The notes beneath the pieces were generated by a model. The model ran no database searches and was not told the origin of the DNA. It saw only the letters and a list, made by a program, of their open reading frames with translations. Made by a program: the position numbers and the translations under genes. From assembly GCA_030589835.1 (NCBI GenBank), contig JAUUZS010000285.1, positions 1 to 6,002 of the forward strand: a DNA stretch of 6,002 nucleotides, written 5' to 3'. The stretch's first letter is position 1; every line of letters starts with the position of its first letter. Below, piece by piece: positions 1 through 6,002 of this stretch. This stretch comes from Cyclobacteriaceae bacterium. GTDB taxonomy: Bacteria; Bacteroidota; Bacteroidia; Cytophagales; Cyclobacteriaceae.

Positions 1-838
1 CAAAATCCTTTACGTAATAGTAGTCCACCCAGAAATCTTTGTCCTGAAAGTGCTCTCCTTGTTTTGGATAATTGTTGATATCAACGCTAAGATATCCTGC
101 ACTTGTCGTTATTAATTCATTGATATAGATCGGTTCTGGAAATCGCTCAATCATACCTATCCATCCATCACTTTCTACAAAAACTTCATGCTCCTTGATG
201 ACTTCACTATTTGCGATAAGCTTGGCGTGAAAGTATCCCGGATAATAATAGAATGATGTGTGCTTCGTGTCTTGAGGTGAAATTTTTACCCTTCGCCGTT
301 GATCCCAGGATTGTTGGATATGGAAACTATCTGCAATGACTTTGCTGATGTCATATTCGAAAACAACAGAATTTGGCAGGCCTGAGCTCACCATTTTACT
401 TTTGAACACTACTTCTTCAGCATTATAAAATACTTGTCGCCGATCAATAAAAAAGTATAGACTAGAAAGTGCCATGATCACAACCAGGGCAACAACCGTT
501 TTCTGATTGAAATACCTGGTTCTCGGTTTGGTAGGGCGTTTTGAAGTATTGTTCCATTCCGCCTTGACTTCTGTAGAGTGGTTTTTTTGGAAATCCCTCC
601 AATGTGCAAAACCCAAATATTGAGCAAGCACGTTAAGTGTTGCACCAGAGGGTTTGCTTTGATAATCCACTTTTCCCCAAATCCTTTTCAATGTGGTGAG
701 GCTCAGGTTGGTATTTGTTTTAATGAATATCTCCTCCACCAAAAGCTCAAAGTCCTGATTTGTCCACTGATCACCCGACCCCCAATCCAGCCGCTTTTCG
801 ATTTCCTTTTTACAAACCAGGATTTGTTGATCTTCCAT
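1..838 (-). CDS. Membrane-tethered HTH-like protein with PKD-like extracytoplasmic domain (partial, 3' end beyond left edge)
   Basis: An uninterrupted reading frame starts at the ATG complementary to 836-838 and runs 279 codons leftwards off the window edge, so the C-terminus is missing. Residues about 25-85 form a small helical domain with a TLKRIWG motif, then TLNVLAQYLGF and HWRDF. This pattern recurs at the N-terminus of Bacteroidota proteins and resembles a helix-turn-helix. A basic linker (about 99-113) precedes one hydrophobic segment at about 114-131, which predicts a cytosolic N-terminus and an exported C-terminal part. Residues about 150-225 contain NSVVFEYDIS, IQQSWDQRR, YYYPGYFHAKL and a DGW motif, a PKD-like beta-sandwich pattern. 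The rest resembles the start of another beta-rich domain. The layout is like ToxR/CadC one-component regulators, but DNA binding is inferred. It is divergent from the exported-protein pair at 979-3311, which makes those genes candidate targets. It could instead be a membrane protein of unrelated role. The reading frame is certain; the function is moderately likely. Confidence 0.85.
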   Translation of the reverse strand, partial: MEDQQILVCKKEIEKRLDWGSGDQWTNQDFELLVEEIFIKTNTNLSLTTLKRIWGKVDYQSKPSGATLNVLAQYLGFAHWRDFQKNHSTEVKAEWNNTSKRPTKPRTRYFNQKTVVALVVIMALSSLYFFIDRRQVFYNAEEVVFKSKMVSSGLPNSVVFEYDISKVIADSFHIQQSWDQRRRVKISPQDTKHTSFYYYPGYFHAKLIANSEVIKEHEVFVESDGWIGMIERFPEPIYINELITTSAGYLSVDINNYPKQGEHFQDKDFWVDYYYVKDF

Positions 839-978
839 TGATATTTTATTGCTGATTAAAATTACACTAATTTCTATATAAATCGTGATTGCTCCAATTT
901 GAATGACTTTGAACAGGCATTGAATTCGTAAAAGATCACTGGTGTGCTATCTTTATTACATTATAAATTATATGTCCT
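839..978. promoter_or_regulatory. Divergent intergenic region carrying promoters in both directions
   Basis: These 140 bp separate the starts of two divergent genes, so promoters for both must lie here or overlap the gene ends. The Bacteroidota consensus is TTTG, a spacer of about 19-21 bp, then TAnnTTTG. For the plus-strand pair the best -7 match is TATCTTTA at 948-955 (last base off), but the nearest upstream TTG (920-922) gives a spacer of about 25 bp, so the match is weak. For the minus-strand gene a similar one-off match, TAATTTTA, lies complementary to 857-864, without a well-placed -33 element. No ribosome-binding consensus precedes either ATG, which is normal for this phylum. Three phased direct repeats lie at 898-924 and are listed separately. 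Confidence 0.5.
898..924. promoter_or_regulatory. Three helically phased WTTGAA direct repeats, candidate operator
   Basis: TTTGAA occurs at 898-903 and again at 908-913, and ATTGAA follows at 919-924. The start-to-start distances are 10 and 11 bp, about one helical turn each, so all copies face the same side of the DNA. The array lies between two divergent genes, 60 bp from the regulator-like start and 54 bp from the start of the exported-protein pair. This suits a binding site for a protein that contacts direct repeats, possibly the product of the minus-strand gene. In AT-rich DNA short repeats also arise by chance, so the role is a guess. Confidence 0.3.
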
Positions 979-2097
979 ATGAAAATAATAAAATCAACAC
1001 TCATTCTGTTTGCAGCATTAATCCCTGCTTTTTTCAATTGTTCTTCGGGTCGGCAAAACACAGCCGTTCCCATGGATGAATCTCATTGGACGGTCAAATC
1101 GGAGGAATTCAGATTTGAAGAATATCTTGGCGTACCGAGCCTATATCTTCCTCAAGGATCAGCCCAACTAAATGATGTGGTTTTTCACAATGGCATCATA
1201 GAATTTGATATTGCCTTTCCGCAAGGCCGGGGATTCCCGGCGGTCAATTTCCGAATCCAGGATGAACAGAACTATGAAGAATTCTACATCCGCCCGCATC
1301 AATCAGGTAACCCGGACGCCAATCAATATACTCCCGTATTTAACGGCATGGCCGGATGGCAATTGTATTATGGAGAAGGACATGCCGCACCAATAAAATA
1401 CGAGTATGATGCATGGAATCATGTGAAGTTGGTAATCAGTGGCACAGTTGGCGAGGTGTATATCAATGATATGGAAAAGCCATTGTTCCAAATTTATGAA
1501 CTAAAACACGGAGATGTTCGTGGGCCAATCGCTTTGAAAGGAAATGCTAAATCGCACTTTGCCAATTTCTCCTACACCTTGGTGGATAGTCCTCAATTGA
1601 AACTTCCTGTTAAGGAAATCCCGAAATTGGAAGCTTATGTCATTAGCTTTTACCAGGTATCAGAGGCAAGAGATGGTGTCCCGTTATTTGGCAAGGTAAA
1701 TTTGAATTCTGATGAAATGCAAGTAAAATGGACGAGCATCCTCACGGAATATACCGGCACCCTTAATATAGCAAGAGTTGCCAAAAAAATTGAAAAACTA
1801 AATACTGCACTGGTAAAATTTACGATATCATCAGATTCAGATCAGGTTAAAAGGTTGGATTTCGGATTTAGCGATGTTGTGCAGGCATACGTCAATGGCC
1901 AATTGATCTATGGAGGCAACAATATATTCAGAACCCGCGATTACCGATACCTGGGAACCATCGGATATTTCGATTCTATCTATATGAATCTGAAAAAAGG
2001 CGATAATGAAATCATGTTTGCAGTCACAGAAGGATTTGGCGGTTGGGGCATCAAGGCCAAATTGGAGAATATGGAAGGGATTTTGGAAAGCAATTAA
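979..2097 (+). CDS. Exported lipoprotein, LamG-like domain plus galactose-binding-like domain
   Basis: This 372-residue protein starts with a basic hydrophobic signal (MKIIKSTLILFAALIPAFF) followed by a cysteine at residue 21 and a Ser/Ser/Gly stretch. That fits a signal peptidase II lipoprotein, although the lipobox (FFNC) is loose. No acidic surface-export signal follows the cysteine, so a periplasmic-facing anchor is as likely as a surface one. Residues about 35-203 look like a concanavalin/LamG-type beta-sandwich, as in DUF1080-like domains: GIIEFDIAF, the FYIRP and NQYTPV motifs, and WNHVKLVI followed by VYIND. After a linker, residues about 240-366 form a second beta domain with GFSDVVQAYVNGQ, then KGDNEIMFAV and GGWGI, typical of galactose-binding-like jelly rolls. 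No hydrolase catalytic residues are recognisable, so glycan binding is inferred from the folds. The next gene, 26 bp downstream, is a paralogue with the same domain order, so the two are probably co-transcribed. Substrate unknown. Confidence 0.9.
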   Translation: MKIIKSTLILFAALIPAFFNCSSGRQNTAVPMDESHWTVKSEEFRFEEYLGVPSLYLPQGSAQLNDVVFHNGIIEFDIAFPQGRGFPAVNFRIQDEQNYEEFYIRPHQSGNPDANQYTPVFNGMAGWQLYYGEGHAAPIKYEYDAWNHVKLVISGTVGEVYINDMEKPLFQIYELKHGDVRGPIALKGNAKSHFANFSYTLVDSPQLKLPVKEIPKLEAYVISFYQVSEARDGVPLFGKVNLNSDEMQVKWTSILTEYTGTLNIARVAKKIEKLNTALVKFTISSDSDQVKRLDFGFSDVVQAYVNGQLIYGGNNIFRTRDYRYLGTIGYFDSIYMNLKKGDNEIMFAVTEGFGGWGIKAKLENMEGILESN

Positions 2098-2123
2098 ATA
2101 ATTCAAAAAGTAAATTTATCATC

Positions 2124-3311
2124 ATGAAAAATATAATCTTGTTCATTGCTTTTTTGGCGCTAAGCCATTTTAGTTTTAGTCAGAAAAATTCAAAGGAAAT
2201 CAAAATTCCTATGCAGGAAAAATATTGGGAATTCCCTGAAGGGACCGTTGAGTTCATCGAACATAAATCGGTTCCGGCCCTGAAGATACTTCCGGATGCA
2301 GGGAAGGTGGTGGCGAGAGATATTGCATTTTCTACCGGTACCATTGAATTTGATCTGGAAGTTGATGAATTCCCTTTTGTTGGGATTTCATTCCACATGC
2401 ACAATGACATGGAAGAAGAATGGTTCTATTTCCGTCCTTATACCGCCGGGGATCCCCAGGCCTTTGATGCTATACAATATACACCTGTTGTAAAAGGCGT
2501 GGTTATGTGGGATCTGTATCCGCAATACCAGGGACCTGCCGATTTTCAAAAGAATCAGTGGATCCATGTAAAGCTGGTAATCGGACAAAATCAGATGTAT
2601 GCATATGTAAATGAATCGGACGAGCCCACACTTCGAATTCCTTTCCTGGAAGGAAGCTATAAATCTGGTGGTATTTCATTCAGTGGCGAAGCCATATTTG
2701 CCAACCTGGTCTTACGACATGGCGACACAGAAGATTTGCCTAATCTTCCAGGACCCAATCCTACAGCTTACGATCCCCGGTATATCCGAAACTGGGAGGT
2801 AACAACACCAAAATCCTTTCCTATGGGACTTGAAGTATTTACTGATCCAGGATCTGGATTTCCGGATAGTCCTGGTCCTGAAGTAAAAATCGATGCTGGC
2901 TTACCACCAAATAAAGACACAGAATGGACGCCACTTAAGGCAGAAAGAGAAGGTTTGGTAAATCTCTCCAGGGAATTTGGTAGAGTTGGAGATGGACGGA
3001 CGATGCCACGCCGGCTCGTATGGTTAAAAACCACTGTGCAATCCGCAAAGGAACAAACACGTAAACTGTCCCTTGGTTTTAGTGATGAGGTTTGGGTGCT
3101 TATAAATGGCCAGATGTTGTATGTAGATAAGAACTATTACCAGCGTCCCATTATGAAAGAACCGAGAGGCCGTTGTTCCATAGAAAACACCACATTTGAG
3201 GTTCCTTTGAAGGAAGGCGATAACGAAATTATGATTGCTGTTGGCAATTTCTTCTGGGGATGGGGAATTGTGGCACAATGGGATGGCCTGGAAGATATTG
3301 TGCTAAAATAA
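2124..3311 (+). CDS. Secreted paralogue, LamG-like domain plus galactose-binding-like domain
   Basis: I place the start at the ATG at 2124, not at the in-frame ATG at 2043. The later start opens a classical signal peptide (MKNIILFIAFLALSHFSFSQ, cleavage likely before Gln20) and leaves a 26-bp gap to the upstream gene; the earlier one would overlap it by 55 bp and bury the signal. The 395-residue product lacks a lipobox cysteine, so it is probably soluble in the periplasm or secreted. Residues about 30-199 align motif by motif with the upstream lipoprotein: GTIEFDLEV, FYFRP, IQYTPV, WIHVKLVI followed by AYVNE. The C-terminal domain (about 295-390) has GFSDEVWVLINGQ, EGDNEIMIAV and the WGWGI motif. 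The linker between them (about 205-290) is Pro/Gly/Asp-rich and longer than in the paralogue. A non-catalytic glycan-binding role is inferred; an unrecognised enzymatic role, as in the related 3-keto-disaccharide hydrolase fold, cannot be excluded. Confidence 0.9.
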   Translation: MKNIILFIAFLALSHFSFSQKNSKEIKIPMQEKYWEFPEGTVEFIEHKSVPALKILPDAGKVVARDIAFSTGTIEFDLEVDEFPFVGISFHMHNDMEEEWFYFRPYTAGDPQAFDAIQYTPVVKGVVMWDLYPQYQGPADFQKNQWIHVKLVIGQNQMYAYVNESDEPTLRIPFLEGSYKSGGISFSGEAIFANLVLRHGDTEDLPNLPGPNPTAYDPRYIRNWEVTTPKSFPMGLEVFTDPGSGFPDSPGPEVKIDAGLPPNKDTEWTPLKAEREGLVNLSREFGRVGDGRTMPRRLVWLKTTVQSAKEQTRKLSLGFSDEVWVLINGQMLYVDKNYYQRPIMKEPRGRCSIENTTFEVPLKEGDNEIMIAVGNFFWGWGIVAQWDGLEDIVLK

Positions 3312-3324
3312 AATTATGAGATAA

Positions 3325-3364
3325 ATTTTTCGCCCTTGTTGGTTGATTAACAAGGGCGAAAAAT
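3325..3364 (+). terminator. Long perfect hairpin after the exported-protein pair, probable 3'-end structure
   Basis: The arms 3325-3340 and 3349-3364 are perfect inverted complements (16 bp, core CGCCCTTGTT / AACAAGGGCG) around an 8-base loop, beginning 14 bp after the stop codon at 3311. The position fits transcript termination or 3'-end protection for the pair. The layout is unusual: the T-run is in the left arm and the A-run in the right arm, and no free T-tract follows the stem on either strand. It is therefore not a textbook intrinsic terminator. Because the repeat is palindromic, it could also serve the convergent minus-strand gene ending at 3503. Confidence 0.55.
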
Positions 3365-3410
3365 ATTCCTGATATCTCTTCTTACAGCACAAATTTTGGC
3401 TCTGGCGATC

Positions 3411-3428
3411 AAAGCCCCTGTTGGCTTT
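3411..3428. terminator. Short weak hairpin in the convergent intergenic region
   Basis: AAAGCC at 3411-3416 pairs with GGCTTT at 3423-3428 around a 6-base loop, between the two convergent genes. Read on the plus strand the right arm is followed by ATTAG, giving a short partial T-run; read on the minus strand there is none. The stem is only 6 bp, so it may be chance. The rest of 3365-3502 shows no gene or repeat that I can support. Confidence 0.2.
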
Positions 3429-3502
3429 ATTAGCTCACCGGAAAGCTTTAGTTTTTTGGTTTGAGGGTAAGTCTTTAGGCCAAATTACCCCTGGATGATG
3501 TT

Positions 3503-4024
3503 TTAGGGAGATTTTATTTTAAATTTTTGACTTATTACGCTTTCAGTAAAGTATTTTATTTCTGACTTATAACAACTGGGATTTGCGTCCAATAGTAATG
3601 TTTCAAATTTGGTTTTTAAATATAATTGGAACCTTTCATGATAAAACCCCCGTGAAAATATCCAATATTTCTTAAGGTTTGCTTTTGTAAAACCCAGAAA
3701 TGAAAGCAATGCTGTTAAGCTAAATGGCCAAATTAATTCATCCCCTCTTCGTATTTCAAGAAATTTTACATTTTCAATTGTCAGTGGGATACAATAGTGA
3801 TTTTGTCTATCATTAATTCTTAAGAGTATTCCCTTTTCTAATTTTTCAAAATTGCATCGAGCATTTTCATTTATTTGAAAACGATCTGATGTCAAAGCCC
3901 GCAAATTGTACAAACTGCTTCCTGATGAGATAAAGATTTTGCCACTTTTATTCTTCAGCGTTTGTCCCATCACTGCGTTAATTTTAGAATTCAGTACTTT
4001 AGGACTTTCAAGTTCATAAATCAT
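3503..4024 (-). CDS. Hypothetical cytosolic protein, 173 residues
   Basis: I do not recognise the family. The frame starts at the ATG complementary to 4022-4024 and ends in TAA. There is no signal peptide and no confident transmembrane helix; a short hydrophobic patch (PFSLTALLSFLGF, about 100-112) is too short and polar at its edges. Residues about 25-95 alternate in a beta pattern (GKIFISSG, SLYNLRAL, GILLRIND, HYCIPLTIENVKFLEIRRGDE) that could be a small PH-like barrel. The rest is predicted helical and Lys/Phe/Tyr-rich. The region is more AT-rich than the flanking genes. It lies 122 bp downstream of the GH2 gene on the same strand, so a shared transcript is possible but the gap is long for a tight operon. 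A real gene is likely from length, coherent amino-acid composition and absence of a competing frame, but its role is unknown. Confidence 0.65.
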   Translation of the reverse strand: MIYELESPKVLNSKINAVMGQTLKNKSGKIFISSGSSLYNLRALTSDRFQINENARCNFEKLEKGILLRINDRQNHYCIPLTIENVKFLEIRRGDELIWPFSLTALLSFLGFTKANLKKYWIFSRGFYHERFQLYLKTKFETLLLDANPSCYKSEIKYFTESVISQKFKIKSP

Positions 4025-4146
4025 TTCACATAATTTATTTGAAAAAAAGCTAATTCCGATGATTTTAGACTAAATCTTGATCCTCAACAAAATATCACTG
4101 CCGTTCTGACCATAAGTGGTTTTTTCCAAGGAATTTGTCAAATCCC
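4025..4146. other. Intergenic region between GH2 gene and hypothetical gene
   Basis: These 122 bp hold no gene. An imperfect inverted repeat, GATTTTAG then CTAAATC at 4061-4076, lies 37-52 bp before the hypothetical gene's ATG. A second one, GGAATTTG / CAAATCCC, is near 4129-4145 with almost no loop, so it is a poor terminator. I find no convincing Bacteroidota promoter on the minus strand, so whether the hypothetical gene has its own promoter is open. Confidence 0.35.
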
Positions 4147-6002
4147 TTACTCAAAAACAATTGTAGGATCTAAAGGATACCTGCCGAAATCTTTTCCGTA
4201 AATGGCCAATCCCCCCGGCAAGCCTTCCTCCACCTCAAAACGAATGGTTATTTTTCCATCGGCTTTTGCCTGGTCAATTGCAGCTTTATCAATTGGGATT
4301 TTCACCAAATATCCAAAGGTTCCGGCCTCCCTGAGTTTGCGATCCCTTAGCTGGGCATGCCAGGACAAAATTCCACGGTGATCGGCAGGATCATCAGCTA
4401 GCTCTATTTCATCAATCGGAGCACCATTGATTGAAATCTTGACTTTGGAAGGAAATAGATATTCATCAGTCATAGGATAAGAATTTGGATTTTGACTTGG
4501 ATCATGCATACCCTTTCCACGCATATAATCCCTTCCTTTATCCTCCTCTTGTTCCTTGTCTTTTCCATTCAATGGTTTTGAAGAAAGTTCCGCAATCAAT
4601 GTTCCCTTAGAAAATGTCGATAAATCCATACCATTTGGAAGGGCTACTTCATACTCAAAAAATCCATGTCCGGCACCATTCACCTTGAGTCCATCCAGAA
4701 TGTTCCATTGCTTCTCAGACCAATTTTCAGTTTTAAATGAAGAAGGTTCAAAAGTCAGTATATTGGCCTCGCTCATTTCAGCTCCTTCTACCTTGAAGGT
4801 AGTGAAATTGGAATTCAACAATTTTCCATTTCCATCTACCAATTGCATACTATAGATAAACAATCCTGATTCAGAAGGCATGGTGATCGATAAAGGATCG
4901 AAATCCCGCTGTTCCCAGGCAATTAAGGTAATTTTTTCGGATGTGAAAGAAACATCAATTTGCTCTCCCAATGCATTCCATCCATATAGTTTCAGGTTTA
5001 AATCCACTTCGCCATCAGGTACCTTATCCGTCATGATGGAAAGTCGCACGGGCACTTCAATGGTTTGATTCACCAGCGCATCAGTACAAAGATCAATGCC
5101 CGGAGCCAGGTAAATATAACTGTGCAAGTCATTAAGTTTCATGCCATCAACCAACTCTTCCAACCCGGTGTATTTCATGCTGCGGTCGTATTTCCAATAG
5201 CCATTCCACTCATTGATCACATCGTGATGCTCAGTGTAGAGCCATCCTGCAACTTTGGGATGCCTGCGAAATTCATTCATCATAATGTGATAATCCCAGC
5301 TCCAGTCCACGTCGCCTGTACTGCCTTCATATCCCCAAACATTGCCGCACTCACTATTGAACATCGGGACATTCGTTTGCAGGTTCCCCCTGGTAAAATT
5401 CCATTGGGAACCCTCAAAGGTTCTGTTTGTGGCATTGTCCAAAAATTCTTTCCAGGCATATCCCGGCAAATACGCATGCCAAGTGTTGATATCAGTAACC
5501 ACATGGTCATAATTGCAGGGCGAGTTATCCTCGACAAGCCGTGTCTTATCCAGTTCCCTGGCATGGGCATACATTTCCGCAACCCACTCCTGCGTTTCTG
5601 CTTTGTAACTCCTTTTGCCGTCTTCATCTTTTGAAAAAAGTCCCCATGTTTCATTGAACAGCACCCATGAAAATATAGAAGGATGGTTGTAATCCCTGGC
5701 GAACATTCCTTCCATAGCTACCAGAGTTTCCCTTTGCATATCAGCATCGGGCTCACCCCAACTATTTGGCACATCGGCCATGATCAGATGCCCGAGCTTA
5801 TCAGCCCAATACAATTTTCTTGGGATCGGCACTTTGATGTGTACCCGCTGCCCATTGAGGCCAATTTCTTTGGATTTCCAGATTTCATCCCGGATAAATT
5901 CATCGGTAGGAAAGGTATAGTAACCTTCAGGATGGTATGCCTGATCGAGGGCTGTCTGCAAATAAATCGGCTTGTTGTTCAGTGCCACATATGGAATATC
6001 CG
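4147..6002 (-). CDS. Glycoside hydrolase family 2 protein (partial, 5' end beyond right edge)
   Basis: The frame stays open to the right edge, so 617 C-terminal residues are visible. The GTG complementary to 5986-5988 is internal, because in-frame codons (DIPY) precede it, and the normal N-terminal sugar-binding and Ig-like domains should lie beyond the edge. Counting from that GTG, residues about 1-290 are a TIM barrel. Glu113 in FNETWG (codon 5650-5652) is the expected acid/base and Glu213 in FNSECG (codon 5350-5352) the expected nucleophile of GH2 retaining enzymes. Supporting motifs are IGLNGQRVHIKV, YNHPSIFSWVLFNE and AGWLYTEH. An Ig-like domain follows (about 300-402), then a C-terminal beta-sandwich (about 408-613) with VNGAGHGFFEYEV, DHRGILSWHAQ, FGYLVKI and GGLAIYGKDFG, which contains a highly charged loop (about 474-492). 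It cleaves a beta-linked sugar; galactoside, glucuronide or mannoside specificity cannot be told from this part. Export cannot be judged. Confidence 0.93.
   Translation of the reverse strand, partial: DIPYVALNNKPIYLQTALDQAYHPEGYYTFPTDEFIRDEIWKSKEIGLNGQRVHIKVPIPRKLYWADKLGHLIMADVPNSWGEPDADMQRETLVAMEGMFARDYNHPSIFSWVLFNETWGLFSKDEDGKRSYKAETQEWVAEMYAHARELDKTRLVEDNSPCNYDHVVTDINTWHAYLPGYAWKEFLDNATNRTFEGSQWNFTRGNLQTNVPMFNSECGNVWGYEGSTGDVDWSWDYHIMMNEFRRHPKVAGWLYTEHHDVINEWNGYWKYDRSMKYTGLEELVDGMKLNDLHSYIYLAPGIDLCTDALVNQTIEVPVRLSIMTDKVPDGEVDLNLKLYGWNALGEQIDVSFTSEKITLIAWEQRDFDPLSITMPSESGLFIYSMQLVDGNGKLLNSNFTTFKVEGAEMSEANILTFEPSSFKTENWSEKQWNILDGLKVNGAGHGFFEYEVALPNGMDLSTFSKGTLIAELSSKPLNGKDKEQEEDKGRDYMRGKGMHDPSQNPNSYPMTDEYLFPSKVKISINGAPIDEIELADDPADHRGILSWHAQLRDRKLREAGTFGYLVKIPIDKAAIDQAKADGKITIRFEVEEGLPGGLAIYGKDFGRYPLDPTIVFE

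Noticed and set aside
578..841. An 87-codon open frame on the plus strand opposite the regulator-like gene
   Set aside because: It is antisense to the conserved HTH-like domain of the minus-strand gene and has no protein-like features of its own.
2043..2123. Upstream in-frame ATG extending the second exported protein by 27 residues
   Set aside because: The extension would be hydrophilic, overlap the end of the preceding gene and displace a clear signal peptide that begins at 2124.
3346..3483. Open stretch of about 45 codons on the minus strand downstream of the hypothetical gene, reading GALIARAKICAVRRDIRNIF in its second half
   Set aside because: There is no start codon in a suitable place and no recognisable homology. 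It crosses the palindromic hairpin and is short enough to be chance. A gene remnant cannot be excluded but is not supported.
5065..5634. A 189-codon open frame on the plus strand opposite the GH2 gene
   Set aside because: It is wholly antisense to a region encoding the GH2 catalytic barrel with both active-site glutamates. Its translation shows no recognisable domain, so it is a shadow frame.
5986..5988. GTG as the start of the GH2 gene
   Set aside because: In-frame codons continue to the window edge, and the visible part begins inside the GH2 fold, lacking the usual N-terminal domains. The true start lies outside the window.
1..6002. Polysaccharide utilization locus with SusC/SusD, mobile element or CRISPR array
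   Set aside because: No TonB-dependent receptor, SusD-like protein, transposase, terminal inverted repeats, or regularly spaced repeat array is present in the window.

Overview
The window looks like a chromosomal segment of a member of the Bacteroidota. It is AT-rich with moderate GC. No gene start has a convincing Shine-Dalgarno sequence. The gene content is typical of polysaccharide-degrading Bacteroidota: a family 2 glycoside hydrolase, secreted beta-sandwich carbohydrate-type proteins, and a membrane-tethered HTH-like protein of a kind I associate with this phylum. No RNA gene, CRISPR array, insertion sequence or integrase is visible.

Left part (1-3364): a gene on the minus strand runs off the left edge. 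It encodes a protein with an N-terminal helix-turn-helix-like domain, one transmembrane helix and an extracytoplasmic PKD-like domain, a ToxR-like layout. A 140-bp divergent intergenic region (839-978) separates it from two plus-strand genes, 979-2097 and 2124-3311. These two are only 26 bp apart and encode paralogous exported proteins: a lipoprotein, and a protein with a classical signal peptide. Each has an N-terminal concanavalin/LamG-like beta-sandwich and a C-terminal galactose-binding-like domain. The intergenic region holds three helically phased WTTGAA direct repeats. The pair ends in a near-perfect long hairpin.

Right part (3365-6002): two minus-strand genes converge on that hairpin. 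One is an orphan 173-residue cytosolic protein (3503-4024). The other is the C-terminal 617 residues of a GH2 enzyme (4147-6002), cut by the right edge, with both catalytic glutamates visible.

The most coherent functional reading is inferred, not shown. The membrane-tethered regulator would sense an extracellular or periplasmic signal and control the divergent pair of carbohydrate-binding-type exported proteins, next to a locus with a GH2 glycan hydrolase. No SusC/SusD pair lies inside the window, so a polysaccharide utilization locus is not demonstrated.
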